From JACVRX01 sp046726315 (lineage in GTDB: Bacteria; Actinomycetota; Actinomycetes; Jiangellales; Jiangellaceae), in contig JBKPAG010000024.1 in assembly GCA_046726315.1 (NCBI GenBank), positions 1-64,000 on the forward strand: a DNA stretch of 64,000 nucleotides. Direction: 5' to 3'. Below are positions 25,243-34,260 of this stretch, one piece after another. A model generated the notes under the pieces. The model was not told where the DNA came from and did not search any database. It worked only from the letters and a program-made list of their open reading frames with translations. Made by a program: the position numbers and the translations under genes. Position 1 is the stretch's first letter, and the number at the start of each line of letters is the position of its first letter.

Positions 25243-25284
25243 GAAAAGCGGAAGGTCGGCGGATCGATCCCGCCCCTGTCCACC
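25243..25284 (+). repeat. Right attachment repeat (attR)
   Basis: Identical over 42 bp to 7,605-7,646, beginning GAAAAGCGGAAGGTCGG and ending CCCTGTCCACC. It carries the 3' part of tRNA-Phe without the 5' half, so it is not a second tRNA gene. The VOC-protein stop codon lies 5 bp beyond it. Confidence 0.9.
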
Positions 25285-25289
25285 GTCGG

Positions 25290-25646
25290 CTACTCCCAGG
25301 TCAGGCAGAACGGGTGACCGGCCGGGTCCGCGAACACCCTGAAGGTCTTCCCAGTGTTGGAGAGCAGTTTCGCGCCCAAGGCCAGCACGTTCGGCTCGGC
25401 GTCGGCGATGTCGTCGACGTCGATGTCGAGGTGGAACTGCTGCGGGAAGTTGGGGTCGGGCCACCGCGGCGGCTGGTGATCCGGCGCTTCCTGGAAGCTC
25501 AGCCGGGTCTGCCCGTCGCCGATGTCAACCCAGTCGTCGTCGGCATTGCTGATGGGCAATCCGAGGAGCTCCGAGTAGAACTTCGCCAACGCCATCGGGT
25601 CCGGGCAGTCCAGCACCACCGACGACAACCGTCCGATCATCACCAC
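25290..25646 (-). CDS. VOC (glyoxalase/bleomycin-resistance fold) protein
   Basis: 118 residues with the two beta-alpha-beta-beta-beta modules of the VOC superfamily: LSSVVLDCPDPMALAKFYSE and LGLPISNADDDWVDIG in the first, then QQFHLDIDVDDIADAEPNVL and FRVFADPAGHPFCLTW in the second. It resembles the actinobacterial glyoxalase-like subfamily of unknown substrate. Before the island arrived this gene would have followed tRNA-Phe closely. Confidence 0.85.
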   Translation of the reverse strand: MVMIGRLSSVVLDCPDPMALAKFYSELLGLPISNADDDWVDIGDGQTRLSFQEAPDHQPPRWPDPNFPQQFHLDIDVDDIADAEPNVLALGAKLLSNTGKTFRVFADPAGHPFCLTWE

Positions 25647-25806
25647 TCCTCGTGTCGAATACGCGCCACGCTCCAGTTGTACTCACGGCCACCGACAACC
25701 CGGATCTGCATGGCACGCTGGGCCGCTCCACAAGCCGGGCGAAACGGGCGCGTTTGCAACGGTTCACCGCGCCAGGCACGACCGTTCAGCGTGCCACGCG
25801 GGCTCC

Positions 25807-26310
25807 TCAGCTGAGCAGGCGTTGGAGCCGAAGCCGGGTGATCCGCCGGTGCTCCTCGGCGGCGACGCGCAGCTCTGTGTCGGCATCGTTGCCCAGCCGG
25901 GCACGCAGATTCGCCAGGATCTCCTCGGCGCTGCGGCCCTCTGCCGAGATGAGGAACACGTGCCCGAACCGCCGCTCGTACTCGGCGTTGCCTGCCGCGA
26001 TGGCCGACTGCACGTCGTCACCCGCGACGCCGAAACCGGCCTGCTCCCGCTCGGAGAAGTCGGCGGACCGTCCGCCGCGTTCACCGATGCGTGGGTGCGC
26101 GTCGAGCGCTTCCAGCCAGTCCTCCGGACGAAGTGCCATCCAGGTGTCGTCTGCAGCGACCAACAGGGCGTCGATGTCAGGAAACGGGCGCTGCGCCGCG
26201 ACTTCGCTGGCCCACTCCCGGGAGTGGCAGACGAGCAGCATCGCACCGACGGCCTCTTCGTCGGACAGCTCGTTGAACCACCGCAGCTGCCGTTCCTCGA
26301 CGGACCCCAT
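25807..26310 (-). CDS. uraD: OHCU decarboxylase, stand-alone
   Basis: 167 residues. Converts 2-oxo-4-hydroxy-4-carboxy-5-ureidoimidazoline to S-allantoin, the last step of urate breakdown to allantoin. The catalytic His lies in DAHPRIGE (about residue 71). The SEREQAG segment carries the conserved Glu-Gln. YERRFGHVFLISAEGRSAEE is the substrate-binding region. All expected active-site motifs are present, unlike the OHCU-like domain fused to the permease in the same operon. It is the last gene of the leftward operon; its ATG shares a base with the deaminase stop (TGATG). Confidence 0.88.
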   Translation of the reverse strand: MGSVEERQLRWFNELSDEEAVGAMLLVCHSREWASEVAAQRPFPDIDALLVAADDTWMALRPEDWLEALDAHPRIGERGGRSADFSEREQAGFGVAGDDVQSAIAAGNAEYERRFGHVFLISAEGRSAEEILANLRARLGNDADTELRVAAEEHRRITRLRLQRLLS

Positions 26311-27614
26311 CAGGCCGCGCCCTCGGGCCAGATGCGGCGAACCCGCCGAGCTAGATCAGCATGTAGAGCGTCGATGTCCGCGTTCACCAGCTGCCCGTCA
26401 CTCACGACTGGTGTCCCCTCGACGAAGACGTACCGGGCGGTCCGTTCCGGTCCGAGCACCAGCCCGGCGACGGGATCGAGGACATCTGCAAGATCATCCC
26501 CTGGCCACACCACCACGTCGGCCCGGAACCCGGGCTCGAGCTGGCCGACGTCGTCCCGTCCGAGGCACCGGGCACCACCTTCGGTCGCCAGGGCAAGTGC
26601 GTCGGCCGGCGCGAACGTGGTTGCCGAGAGGTCCCGTTGGCGAGCGAGGAACAGTGCCATCCGCATCTCGGGAAAGAGGGTGCCGATCTCGTTGCTCGCC
26701 ACGCCGTCCACGCCGAGGCCTACTGGAGCGCCCGCAGCCGTCAGGTCCACTACCCGCGCGATACCCGAACCCAGCCGGCTGTTGCTCGACGGGCAGTGCG
26801 CGATGCCCGTCCCGGTCTCGCCCAGCCGGGCCACCTCCGAGTCGTTGAAGTGGATGCCGTGGGCGACCCAGACGTCGGACGCTATCCAGCCGAGATCGTC
26901 GAGCACCTCGAGCGGACGTTTGCCGAACCGGGCCAGGCAACTCTCCTCCTCGTCGAGCGTCTCGGCCAGATGCGTGTGCAGGCGGACGCCGAGCTGCCGC
27001 GCCAATGCTGCCGACTCGCTCATCAGCTCCGCCGTGACACTGAACGGACTGCATGGCGCGACGGTGATCGTGATCCGCTCCCCGTCGTGCAGCCGGTCGT
27101 AGACCGACTGGGTCGAGGCGAGGATCGCGTCGAGTTCCTCCACCACCGAGTCCGGTGGCAGCCCGCCCTTGCTTCGCCCGAGGTCCATCGAGCCGCGAGC
27201 GATGTGCGCACGAATCCCGATCCGACGTGCCGAGCGAGCGATCGCGTCGAACACCGAGTCGTCACCGCCCGGGACGACGTAATGATGGTCGGCGGCGGTC
27301 GTGCAGCCGCTCAACGCCAGCTCACCAAGGGCCACTGCCGACGCGGCCTCAACGTCCTCGGGACTGAGTTGCGCCCACACCGGATACAGCGTGATGAGCC
27401 AGTCGAAGAGGGTGCAGTCGAAGGCCCAGCCGCGGGTCATCCATTGGTAGAAGTGGTGGTGGGTGTTGACCAGTCCGGCGGTGACGATGTCGCCGTCGAC
27501 CAGGACGACATCGTCACCCTCCTCGGCCGGTACCGATCCGACGGCGGTGATCCGGCCGTCGGACCAGGCAACGTCGCCGGGCCATCTCGCCCCGCGGAGG
27601 ACGGTGCGGGTCAC
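26310..27614 (-). CDS. 8-oxoguanine / guanine deaminase-type amidohydrolase
   Basis: 434 residues. Metal-dependent amidohydrolase of the 8-oxoguanine/guanine deaminase group, expected to turn an aminopurine into xanthine or urate. Metal ligands are visible: VNTHHHFYQWMTRGWAFDCT (HxH), LHTHLAETLDEE, WVAHGIHFNDSEV, HCPSSNSRLGSG and the final Asp in GLGVDGVASNE. The position between the permease and uraD in a urate operon supports a purine substrate. A deaminase yielding urate directly from 8-oxoguanine would feed the same pathway. GTG start overlaps the permease stop (GTGA). Confidence 0.85.
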   Translation of the reverse strand: MTRTVLRGARWPGDVAWSDGRITAVGSVPAEEGDDVVLVDGDIVTAGLVNTHHHFYQWMTRGWAFDCTLFDWLITLYPVWAQLSPEDVEAASAVALGELALSGCTTAADHHYVVPGGDDSVFDAIARSARRIGIRAHIARGSMDLGRSKGGLPPDSVVEELDAILASTQSVYDRLHDGERITITVAPCSPFSVTAELMSESAALARQLGVRLHTHLAETLDEEESCLARFGKRPLEVLDDLGWIASDVWVAHGIHFNDSEVARLGETGTGIAHCPSSNSRLGSGIARVVDLTAAGAPVGLGVDGVASNEIGTLFPEMRMALFLARQRDLSATTFAPADALALATEGGARCLGRDDVGQLEPGFRADVVVWPGDDLADVLDPVAGLVLGPERTARYVFVEGTPVVSDGQLVNADIDALHADLARRVRRIWPEGAA

Positions 27615-29536
27615 GCCGGCTCTGCCGTGACACGGTCCGGTTCCTCGACGATGTCGAGCAGTCGCAAGTTGGCGATCTTCGCGATCTCGACGAGAGCTGT
27701 CGCCTGCTCAGCGGCTGGCGAGTTGTTCAGCCGGGCGTTGCCCGATCGCAGGATCGTCTCCTTGGTGTTCTCGCGCACAGCGATGATCAGCGGGAAGCCG
27801 AACTTCTGCCGGTACGCCGACGTCAGATCCCCTAGGCTGTGGTGCTCGTCGGTGTCGAGACGGTCGAGCCCGGCGAACGCCTGGTCCTTGACCGACAGCA
27901 CCGAGGGGCTCCGGTCTCCGCGGAATACGCTGCCGATATCCGGGTACGCCCGGATGAGCTCGAGCTGGCGGTTTGTCGGCGCCTCGAACAGGACGTCGTG
28001 GAAGGCCCGCCGCAGCGCGTACACATCCTCGAACGGGCGGGCTTCGTACGCCTGCTCGGCGATCCAGGGTGGACCCTGGAACAGCCCGCCGAACTCCGCG
28101 ACGAACTGCTCGCGGCTCATCTGGTTGACCTGGTCGATGCTGAACACATCGTCGCGCTGAGGGGTCGGCAGCACCTTCGTCACCAGGTTGCTGTTGCCGC
28201 CCCACACGTTGAAGATCAGGTTCAGCAGGATCGCGGTGATGCTGCCCATGGTGATGCCGCTGGTGATGATGGTCCGCACGTCGTCGGGGAGCTCGTCGAA
28301 GATCGTTGGATACACCGTCGGGGTGATCGCCATCGCCAGGCTGACCGCGAGGACGATGACGTTGCGCTCGTCGTGGAAGTCGACCCGGCGCAGGATCTGG
28401 ATCCCGACCACGGCGACGGTGCCGAAGAGCACGTACGCCGCGCCGCCGAGCACCGGCGGCGGGATCGCCGCCACGGCGGCGCCCACCTTGGGGAAGATGC
28501 CGATGATCATCATGAACAGGCCGGCGGTCGCCACCACGTAGCGGCTCTTGACCTTGGTCAGCCGTACGAGGCCCACATTTTCGGCGAAGCACGTGTACGG
28601 GAACGAGTTGAGCACCCCGCCCAGAGTCGTCGCCAGACCGTCGGCGCGCAGTGCGCGAGCGACGTCGGTCTTGTCGACCGGCTTCTCGACGATGTCGGCA
28701 CAGGCGAAGACGTCGCCGGTGGTCTCGACCATCGTGATCAGCATGACGATGACCATCGCGATGATGGCCGCGGCGTTGAAGGTGGGAGCGCCGAAGTGGA
28801 ACGGCGTGGTCACCCCGAACAGGTCCGCGTCTGCGACCCGGCTGAAATCGGTGAACCCGAAGATCGCCCCGACGGCCGTGCCCACGACGAGGCCGATCAG
28901 CACGGCGATCGTCGCGACGAAGCCGCGGAAGAAGCGGTACAGCGCCAGGATGAACACCAGCGTGAAGCCGGCCAAGGCCAGGTTGTCGAGATTGCCGAAC
29001 GTGCCGTCGGCGAGGCTGACACCACCACCGCCGGCGTCGAGCGCTGCCACGGAGAGCAGGACCACACCGATGATTGTGATGACCGTGCCCGTGACGACCG
29101 GCGGGAACAGCCGGATGAGGTTGGCGAAGAACGGAGCGACCAGGAAGGTGACGATTCCGGCGATGATGACGGCACCGAAGATCGCCCGTAGCCCGGGGAC
29201 TCCACCACCCTCGGCGAGCCCGATGCTGATCATCGGCGAGACCGCGGCGAAGGTCACACCCTGCAGGAGCGGCAGTCGAACCCCGATCTTCCAGAACCCA
29301 ATGGTCTGGATGATCGAGGCGATCCCGCAGGTGAACAGGTCGGCGTTGATCAGATACGCGAGCTGTTCCGGCGTCAGGTCGATCGCCGTCGCCAGCAGGA
29401 TCGGCACGATGACGGCGCCGGCGTAGAACGCCAGCACGTGCTGGAAGCCGTAGATGGCTAGCCTGGGTACCGGCAGAACCTCGTCGACGGGATGGACCGC
29501 CGGTTTCTCCTCGGTTCGTGCGACGTCCTGCGCCAT
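27611..29536 (-). CDS. Purine permease (NCS2/NAT) fused to an OHCU-decarboxylase-like domain
   Basis: 641 residues. Residues 1-470 are an NCS2 xanthine/uracil-type permease (YGFQHVLAFYAGAVIVPILL, LPLLQGVTFAAVSPM, the motif region VMLITMVETTGDVFACADIV, PYTCFAENVGLVRLT). Residues 480-635 are homologous to OHCU decarboxylase (SIDQVNQMSREQFVAEFGGL, FHDVLFEAPTNRQLELI, YRQKFGFPLIIAVRENTKE, AKIANLRLLDIV). The catalytic HP is replaced by YP (RAYPDIG) and EQ by DQ (VKDQAFAGLD), so the fused domain is probably not a normal enzyme. A cytoplasmic sensor or scaffold for the stand-alone UraD is possible. Confidence 0.88.
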   Translation of the reverse strand: MAQDVARTEEKPAVHPVDEVLPVPRLAIYGFQHVLAFYAGAVIVPILLATAIDLTPEQLAYLINADLFTCGIASIIQTIGFWKIGVRLPLLQGVTFAAVSPMISIGLAEGGGVPGLRAIFGAVIIAGIVTFLVAPFFANLIRLFPPVVTGTVITIIGVVLLSVAALDAGGGGVSLADGTFGNLDNLALAGFTLVFILALYRFFRGFVATIAVLIGLVVGTAVGAIFGFTDFSRVADADLFGVTTPFHFGAPTFNAAAIIAMVIVMLITMVETTGDVFACADIVEKPVDKTDVARALRADGLATTLGGVLNSFPYTCFAENVGLVRLTKVKSRYVVATAGLFMMIIGIFPKVGAAVAAIPPPVLGGAAYVLFGTVAVVGIQILRRVDFHDERNVIVLAVSLAMAITPTVYPTIFDELPDDVRTIITSGITMGSITAILLNLIFNVWGGNSNLVTKVLPTPQRDDVFSIDQVNQMSREQFVAEFGGLFQGPPWIAEQAYEARPFEDVYALRRAFHDVLFEAPTNRQLELIRAYPDIGSVFRGDRSPSVLSVKDQAFAGLDRLDTDEHHSLGDLTSAYRQKFGFPLIIAVRENTKETILRSGNARLNNSPAAEQATALVEIAKIANLRLLDIVEEPDRVTAEPA

Positions 29537-29600
29537 GGTGGTCCTCTCCTTCCGGCGCGGCCGCCACGGCCGCGGCGCATTCGTTCGAAACTGGGCTCGA

Positions 29601-31922
29601 TCAGCCGATGCCAGCCGCCTCGCGTGCGAGTGCGATATCGTCCGGCCGCACTGGGATCCGGTTCAGCGGCTGCCCGGTGGCCTGCCGGATGGCTGCGAGC
29701 ACGGCGCCCGTCGACGAGATCGTCGGCGGTTCACCAACGCCCTTGGCGCCATAGGGTGCACCGCGCTCCGGCTGCTCGATCCAGGTCTGCTCGACCGCCG
29801 GCATGTCCAATGGCGTCGGGAGCAGGTAGTCGGTGAACGACGGGTTCCGGATGCGGCTACCCTCCACCAGAATCTCCTCGAGCACCGCGAGACCCACGCC
29901 CTGGGCGATGCCGCCTTCGATCTGGCCCGTAACCGCCAGTGGGTTCAGCGCCCTGCCGACGTCCTGAGCGGTTGCGACCTGCACGACCCGAACCAGCCCC
30001 AGCTCGACGTCGACGTCGACGACCGCGCGGTGGGCCGCGAAGGCGAGCGACCAGTGCGCGTTGCCCTGGCCGTTCTCGTCCAGCGGTTCGGTCGGCGGGT
30101 GGTGGAACTCGCGGTTGGCCTCCACCGGACCGGCCTGCAACGCGTCGACCAGCGAGACGCTGCGCAGGCCGTCCTTGGTGACGAGCTCGCCCTCCTCGAG
30201 CACCATGTCGGCTGGAGCCAGGTGCAGCTCGAGTGCGGCCCGTTCGAGGATCACCTCACGCACCGCCGAGCAGGCCATCTGGACGGCACCGCCGGACATC
30301 ATGGTCTGGCGGGATGCGCTCGAGGAGCCGGCGGAGCCAACCTGCGTGTCGGCGGCTTGGACGATCACCTCGTCGACCCCCAGTTCAGCCCGGGCGATCT
30401 GCTTGGCGATCGTGACGAATCCCTGCCCGACCTCGGCGGTGGCCGTGTGAACCGTCGCGAGCGGCTGCCCGCCCGGCCCGAGTTCGAGGCGGACCCGGGC
30501 GGTGGAGTAGTCGTCGAATCCCTCGGAGAAGGCGAGGTTCTTGTACCCGACGGCGAAACCGACGCCGCGGCGGACGTTGTGGTGCAAGGCGGTGCGCCCC
30601 GCCCCGCCCGGCAGCGTCATCATCGGCGCGTCGTCGGAGAACGGCTCCGGCATCGGCAGGTCCCGGCAGGCGGTGATGCACTCGGCGACGGGGGCAGTGC
30701 CGATGATGACCTGGCCGGTGAGCAGCTGGTCATGGGTCTTCAAGGCGTTGCGCAACCGCAGCTCGACCGGGTCCATCCCGAGTGCCTCGGCGAGCTTGTC
30801 CATCTGCGCTTCGGCGGCGAACGAGGTCTGCACCGCCCCGAAACCGCGCATAGCGCCGCACGGTGGGTTGTTCGTCCGCACCGCGTAGCCGTCGACGGCG
30901 GCATTGGGTACCAGGTACGGGCCGGCCGCGAAGCTCGTGGCGTTGGAGATCACTGCGGTGGAGGACGACGCATAGGCGCCGCCGTCGAAGACCATCCGGC
31001 ACTCGACGTTCACCAGCTTGCCGTCCTGGTCGGCGTGGTGCCGGTACCACAGCCGGGCCGGGTGCCGGTGCACGTGGCCGAAGAAGGACTCCTCGCGGCT
31101 GTAGACCATCTTGACCGGCTTCTTGGTGACCAGGGCGAGCAGGCAGGCATGGATCTGCATCGACAGGTCCTCGCGGCCGCCGAACGCGCCGCCGGTGCCG
31201 GCTAAGGTCAGCCGCACCTTGTCCCTGGGCAGGTTCAGGCAGGCCGCGATCTGGTCCCGGTCGACATGCAGCCACTGGGTGGCGACGAACAGCTCGACGC
31301 CGCCGTCCTCGCTGGGGACGGCCAACCCCGACTCCGGACCGAGGAAGGCCTGGTCCTGCATGCCGACCTCGTAGCTGCCCTCGACCACCACGTCGCCCAC
31401 GACGCTCGGGTCGCCGTGCCGCAACCGGATGTGCCGGAACACGTTGCCGTCGGGGTGGATCGCCCGGGTCGCCGGATCGATCGCCCTTTCCGGGTCGGAG
31501 AGCGGCTCGAGCACCTCGTACTCGACCTGAATCGCCGCTACCGCGCGAGCGCCGACCTCCGGGTGGTCCGCAGCGACAGCGGCGATCGGTTCGCCGTGGA
31601 AAAGCACCGTCTGGTTGGCGAATACCGGTTGGTCGTGATGCTCCAGGCCGTAGGCTCGGCTCCCCCACAGGTCGTCGTTGGTGATGACCGCATGCACCCC
31701 GGGGACGAGCAGAGCCGGGCTGGTGTCCAGGTGGGTGATCCGGGCGTGCGGGAACGGGCTGCGAAGGGTCTTGCCCCAGACCATGCCGTCCATGAACAGG
31801 TCCGACGAAAACGCGAACGACCCCTGGACCTTGGCCGACGCGTCCGGCCTGAGCACGCTCTCACCCACTCCGGGGGCGCGGCGAGTGCGGGTGAACGTCG
31901 CCGGAAGGCTAGGCGCTGGCAT
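29601..31922 (-). CDS. Xanthine dehydrogenase, molybdopterin-binding subunit
   Basis: 773 residues. Large subunit of the molybdenum hydroxylase that oxidises hypoxanthine and xanthine to urate. Typical motifs are GSFAFSSDLFMDGMVWGKTL near the start, QWLHVDRDQIAACLNL, TGGAFGGREDLSMQIH, NNPPCGAMRGFGAVQ, TAEVGQGFVTIAKQIA and the catalytic Glu in YGAKGVGEPPTIS near the C-terminus. The start at ATG 31,922 is chosen because the upstream frame is the shadow of the FeS subunit. It overlaps that subunit by 14 bp. With the next two genes it makes a three-polypeptide enzyme. Confidence 0.92.
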   Translation of the reverse strand: MPAPSLPATFTRTRRAPGVGESVLRPDASAKVQGSFAFSSDLFMDGMVWGKTLRSPFPHARITHLDTSPALLVPGVHAVITNDDLWGSRAYGLEHHDQPVFANQTVLFHGEPIAAVAADHPEVGARAVAAIQVEYEVLEPLSDPERAIDPATRAIHPDGNVFRHIRLRHGDPSVVGDVVVEGSYEVGMQDQAFLGPESGLAVPSEDGGVELFVATQWLHVDRDQIAACLNLPRDKVRLTLAGTGGAFGGREDLSMQIHACLLALVTKKPVKMVYSREESFFGHVHRHPARLWYRHHADQDGKLVNVECRMVFDGGAYASSSTAVISNATSFAAGPYLVPNAAVDGYAVRTNNPPCGAMRGFGAVQTSFAAEAQMDKLAEALGMDPVELRLRNALKTHDQLLTGQVIIGTAPVAECITACRDLPMPEPFSDDAPMMTLPGGAGRTALHHNVRRGVGFAVGYKNLAFSEGFDDYSTARVRLELGPGGQPLATVHTATAEVGQGFVTIAKQIARAELGVDEVIVQAADTQVGSAGSSSASRQTMMSGGAVQMACSAVREVILERAALELHLAPADMVLEEGELVTKDGLRSVSLVDALQAGPVEANREFHHPPTEPLDENGQGNAHWSLAFAAHRAVVDVDVELGLVRVVQVATAQDVGRALNPLAVTGQIEGGIAQGVGLAVLEEILVEGSRIRNPSFTDYLLPTPLDMPAVEQTWIEQPERGAPYGAKGVGEPPTISSTGAVLAAIRQATGQPLNRIPVRPDDIALAREAAGIG

Positions 31923-32487
31923 GTTGACGCTCCTCCTGGGCTTGGCGAAAGGCGGCGAAGATCCGGCCGTAGCCGGTGCAGCGGCACAGATTGCCGGAAA
32001 TGGCCTCCCGCAGCTCGAGCTCGGTGGCGTCGACGTTGCGGTCGAGCAGGTCGTGGATCGCCACCACCATGCCCGGTATGCAGAAGCCGCACTGCACGGC
32101 ACCCTGCTCCACGAACGCGCGCTGCACGTCGGTGAGCTTTCCCTCGGGAGCCAGGCCCTCGACCGTGCGGATGTCGCTGCCTACGGCGTCGGCCGCGAGG
32201 ACGCAACAGGTGGCGACCAGCCGGCCGTCGAGCAGCGCCGAACACGAACCGCACTCGCCCTGCTCGCAGGCGTTCTTGCTGCCGGGCAGCCCAAGCCGCT
32301 CACGCAGCACGTAGAGCAAGCTCTCACCAATCCACGCATCCGTGACCGGGAGCTCTCGGCCGTTGACCTCGAGGGTGTAGTCGAGCGTGACCTGCCGCTC
32401 GGTACTGGGTTCGGGGTAGTCGGAGATGCCCAGGCCGCCGTCGGACGTCGTGGGGTCATGCAGAGCGTCGCGTGGCTGCTGGCTCAT
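31909..32487 (-). CDS. Xanthine dehydrogenase, [2Fe-2S] subunit
   Basis: 192 residues. The N-terminal plant-type ferredoxin fold carries the first cluster (ACEQGECGSCSALLDG, then VATCC); the helical domain carries the second (VQCGFCIPGM, NLCRCTGYGRI). It passes electrons from the molybdenum centre to FAD. The 30 residues before TLDYTLEVNGRELPV are an extra polar N-terminal extension. The ATG overlaps the FAD-subunit stop (ATGA). Confidence 0.93.
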   Translation of the reverse strand: MSQQPRDALHDPTTSDGGLGISDYPEPSTERQVTLDYTLEVNGRELPVTDAWIGESLLYVLRERLGLPGSKNACEQGECGSCSALLDGRLVATCCVLAADAVGSDIRTVEGLAPEGKLTDVQRAFVEQGAVQCGFCIPGMVVAIHDLLDRNVDATELELREAISGNLCRCTGYGRIFAAFRQAQEERQHASA

Positions 32488-33323
32488 GCCGCCAGGCTCC
32501 TCTCCAGGGCTCGGGTGGCGATTACACCCACCGCATGTGCGCGATACGCCGCCGTCCCCCGTTGGTCGGAGATCGGCGATGCCGCTTGCCGTGCCAGCTC
32601 GCCGAACCGGGTCATGACGGAGGGCGGGGCGGACATCGCATCCCAATCGATCGCCTCCGCGGCGAACTGCTCGGCGTCGGTCGCCCGCAGTGGCCGCGGC
32701 GAGACAGAACCGAGCCCGAGGCGGACGGTCCGGCCGGTTCGGTCGACGACCAACCCGCAGCAAGCGATCGAGATCACCATGGCGTTGCGGGTACCGACCT
32801 TCAGGAACTCCTGGGGGCCGTCCAGCCGCGGCACCCGAATCTGGTGGATCACCTCGCCCAGCTCAAGCGCGGTGCGCTTCACACCAGTGATGAAGTCGAC
32901 CAGCGGGACACTTCGGGTGCCGTTCCGCCCGGCTATATCGACGACGGCGTCCATCGCGGCCAGCACCGGCAGGCCGTCGCCCGCCGGGCTCGCCGTGCCG
33001 ACGTTCCCGCCGACGGTGCCGGCATTGCGCATCTGCGGCGACCCTACGGTGCGCCCCGCTTCGGCCAGTGCGGGCAGCACGTCGACGAGGTCGTTCTCTA
33101 CCTCGGTCCAGGTGACACCGGCTCGGAGAACGACCTCGTCGTCGCTGATCGAATAGCCCTGCAACTCGGCGACTCGGCGCAGGCAGACGATCGCAGGCGG
33201 TGATCGGTGGCCGAAGTTCACCTCCACCATGAAGTCGGTGCCTCCGGCGAGCAGGTGCGCGTCGGGCATCTCGTCCAGTGCGTCGAACACCGCGGACAGC
33301 GATGTCGGACGGGCGATCTGCAT
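32484..33323 (-). CDS. Xanthine dehydrogenase, FAD-binding subunit
   Basis: 279 residues. CO-dehydrogenase-flavoprotein-type fold: LLAGGTDFMVEVNFGHRSPP (PP-loop FAD binding), VGSPQMRNAGTVGGNVGTAS (second FAD motif) and a C-terminal domain (LGLGSVSPRPLRATDAE). It takes electrons from the FeS subunit and reduces NAD or another acceptor. The gene is 25 bp downstream of the uricase gene. Confidence 0.92.
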   Translation of the reverse strand: MQIARPTSLSAVFDALDEMPDAHLLAGGTDFMVEVNFGHRSPPAIVCLRRVAELQGYSISDDEVVLRAGVTWTEVENDLVDVLPALAEAGRTVGSPQMRNAGTVGGNVGTASPAGDGLPVLAAMDAVVDIAGRNGTRSVPLVDFITGVKRTALELGEVIHQIRVPRLDGPQEFLKVGTRNAMVISIACCGLVVDRTGRTVRLGLGSVSPRPLRATDAEQFAAEAIDWDAMSAPPSVMTRFGELARQAASPISDQRGTAAYRAHAVGVIATRALERSLAA

Positions 33324-33348
33324 CGTCCACCTCCCTCGAGTCGAGTCG

Positions 33349-34257
33349 TCACCAGCCGATGCCGGGGTCGAAGGCCGGACCGGGACCGGCGGCGTCGTCC
33401 CGGCGGACCGTCGCTTCGATCAGGCCGTAGGGTCGGTCGTCGGCGTGGAACACCTCGTTCGGGTTGTCCAGCCCGAATGGGCTCAGGTCGATGACGAAGT
33501 GATGCTTGTTCGGCAGCGAGAACCTGATCTCCGCGATCCCCGGCTGGGCCTCGAGCACCGCTTCACCCATCGCGTAGATCGTCTGCTGTAAGGCAAGGCT
33601 GTGATGTCCGGCGAAAGCGCTGGTCAGCGTGCTGAGAACGGTCTCGTACGACTTGCCCCAGTCGATGTCGGTCTCCATGGCGGCATTCGGGTGCCACCAC
33701 TGGATCTTTGCCTTGGTGGCCATGATCCGGTCGGTAGTCGGTTTCAAGGTCGTGTACTTGTCCTGGTAGTAGCCCCAGAACTCCGAGTCAGTGGTCTTGA
33801 GCACCACCAATTCGTCCACTCCGGATACCACCCAGGTGTTGTCGCCGTCGGATGTGACTGTGGCCGTTCGTACATACCCGCCATGACGGACGAACGCATG
33901 CGGGTGCGGGGAACCGTCGTGATCAAGCCGAATCCACGGGTACATCTCGATGTTCACCCGCGCGCGGGAGACCTGCTCGTTGTCGTCGACGAAGTGGCGG
34001 GCGAGCGCGAGACCGTACGACTCTGGCTGCCGCGCGGCCTCACCTTGTTCCTTGGCATAGGCGTTGACGGTGTTCTTCACCGCGTCGGTGGTGAGCACCT
34101 TCGCGTTGTCACCGGTGACGTGCGTGTCGAGGAAGTCACCGGACAGCGCCGCGCTGACGTTGTAGTCGACGATCTCGTGCGGGTCCGAGTCGCGGTACAC
34201 GCGGACAACACGGGTCTCGGCCTTGCCGTACTGGTTGTGACCCAGGGTCACTGCCAT
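33349..34257 (-). CDS. Urate oxidase (uricase)
   Basis: 302 residues, cofactor-free oxidase that turns urate into 5-hydroxyisourate. Tandem T-fold domains are recognised by GHNQYGKAETRVVRVYRDSD (catalytic Lys in YGK), KVLTTDAVKNTVNAYA (active-site Thr), HSLALQQTIYAMGEAVL (Gln binding urate) and SLPNKHHFVIDLSPFGLDN. Length matches the usual 290-310 residues. No peroxisomal-type tail is needed in bacteria; the C-terminus DPGIGW is unremarkable. It follows uraH with a 3-bp gap. Confidence 0.95.
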   Translation of the reverse strand: MAVTLGHNQYGKAETRVVRVYRDSDPHEIVDYNVSAALSGDFLDTHVTGDNAKVLTTDAVKNTVNAYAKEQGEAARQPESYGLALARHFVDDNEQVSRARVNIEMYPWIRLDHDGSPHPHAFVRHGGYVRTATVTSDGDNTWVVSGVDELVVLKTTDSEFWGYYQDKYTTLKPTTDRIMATKAKIQWWHPNAAMETDIDWGKSYETVLSTLTSAFAGHHSLALQQTIYAMGEAVLEAQPGIAEIRFSLPNKHHFVIDLSPFGLDNPNEVFHADDRPYGLIEATVRRDDAAGPGPAFDPGIGW

Positions 34258-34260
34258 GGC

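Larger units (their letters stand above)
7605..25284. mobile_element. tRNA-Phe-integrated genomic island, 17.6 kb, decayed
   Basis: The island is bounded by 42-bp direct repeats of the tRNA-Phe 3' end (7,605 and 25,243; 17,638 bp apart). Inside are two IS30-family transposase relics, an IS3-family relic, at least ten broken or truncated genes, and a minority of intact genes (two paralogous hypotheticals, eRF1-like protein, microprotein/lipoprotein/NRAMP/PRC operon, CBS protein). Outside the repeats the genes are intact core metabolism. No tyrosine or serine recombinase was recognised in any frame next to either repeat, so the element probably can no longer excise by itself. Confidence 0.85.

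Noticed and set aside
29601..32102. Longer 833-residue version of the molybdenum subunit
   Set aside because: The extra 60 N-terminal residues are the FeS-subunit gene read in another frame; ATG 31,922 gives the family N-terminus.
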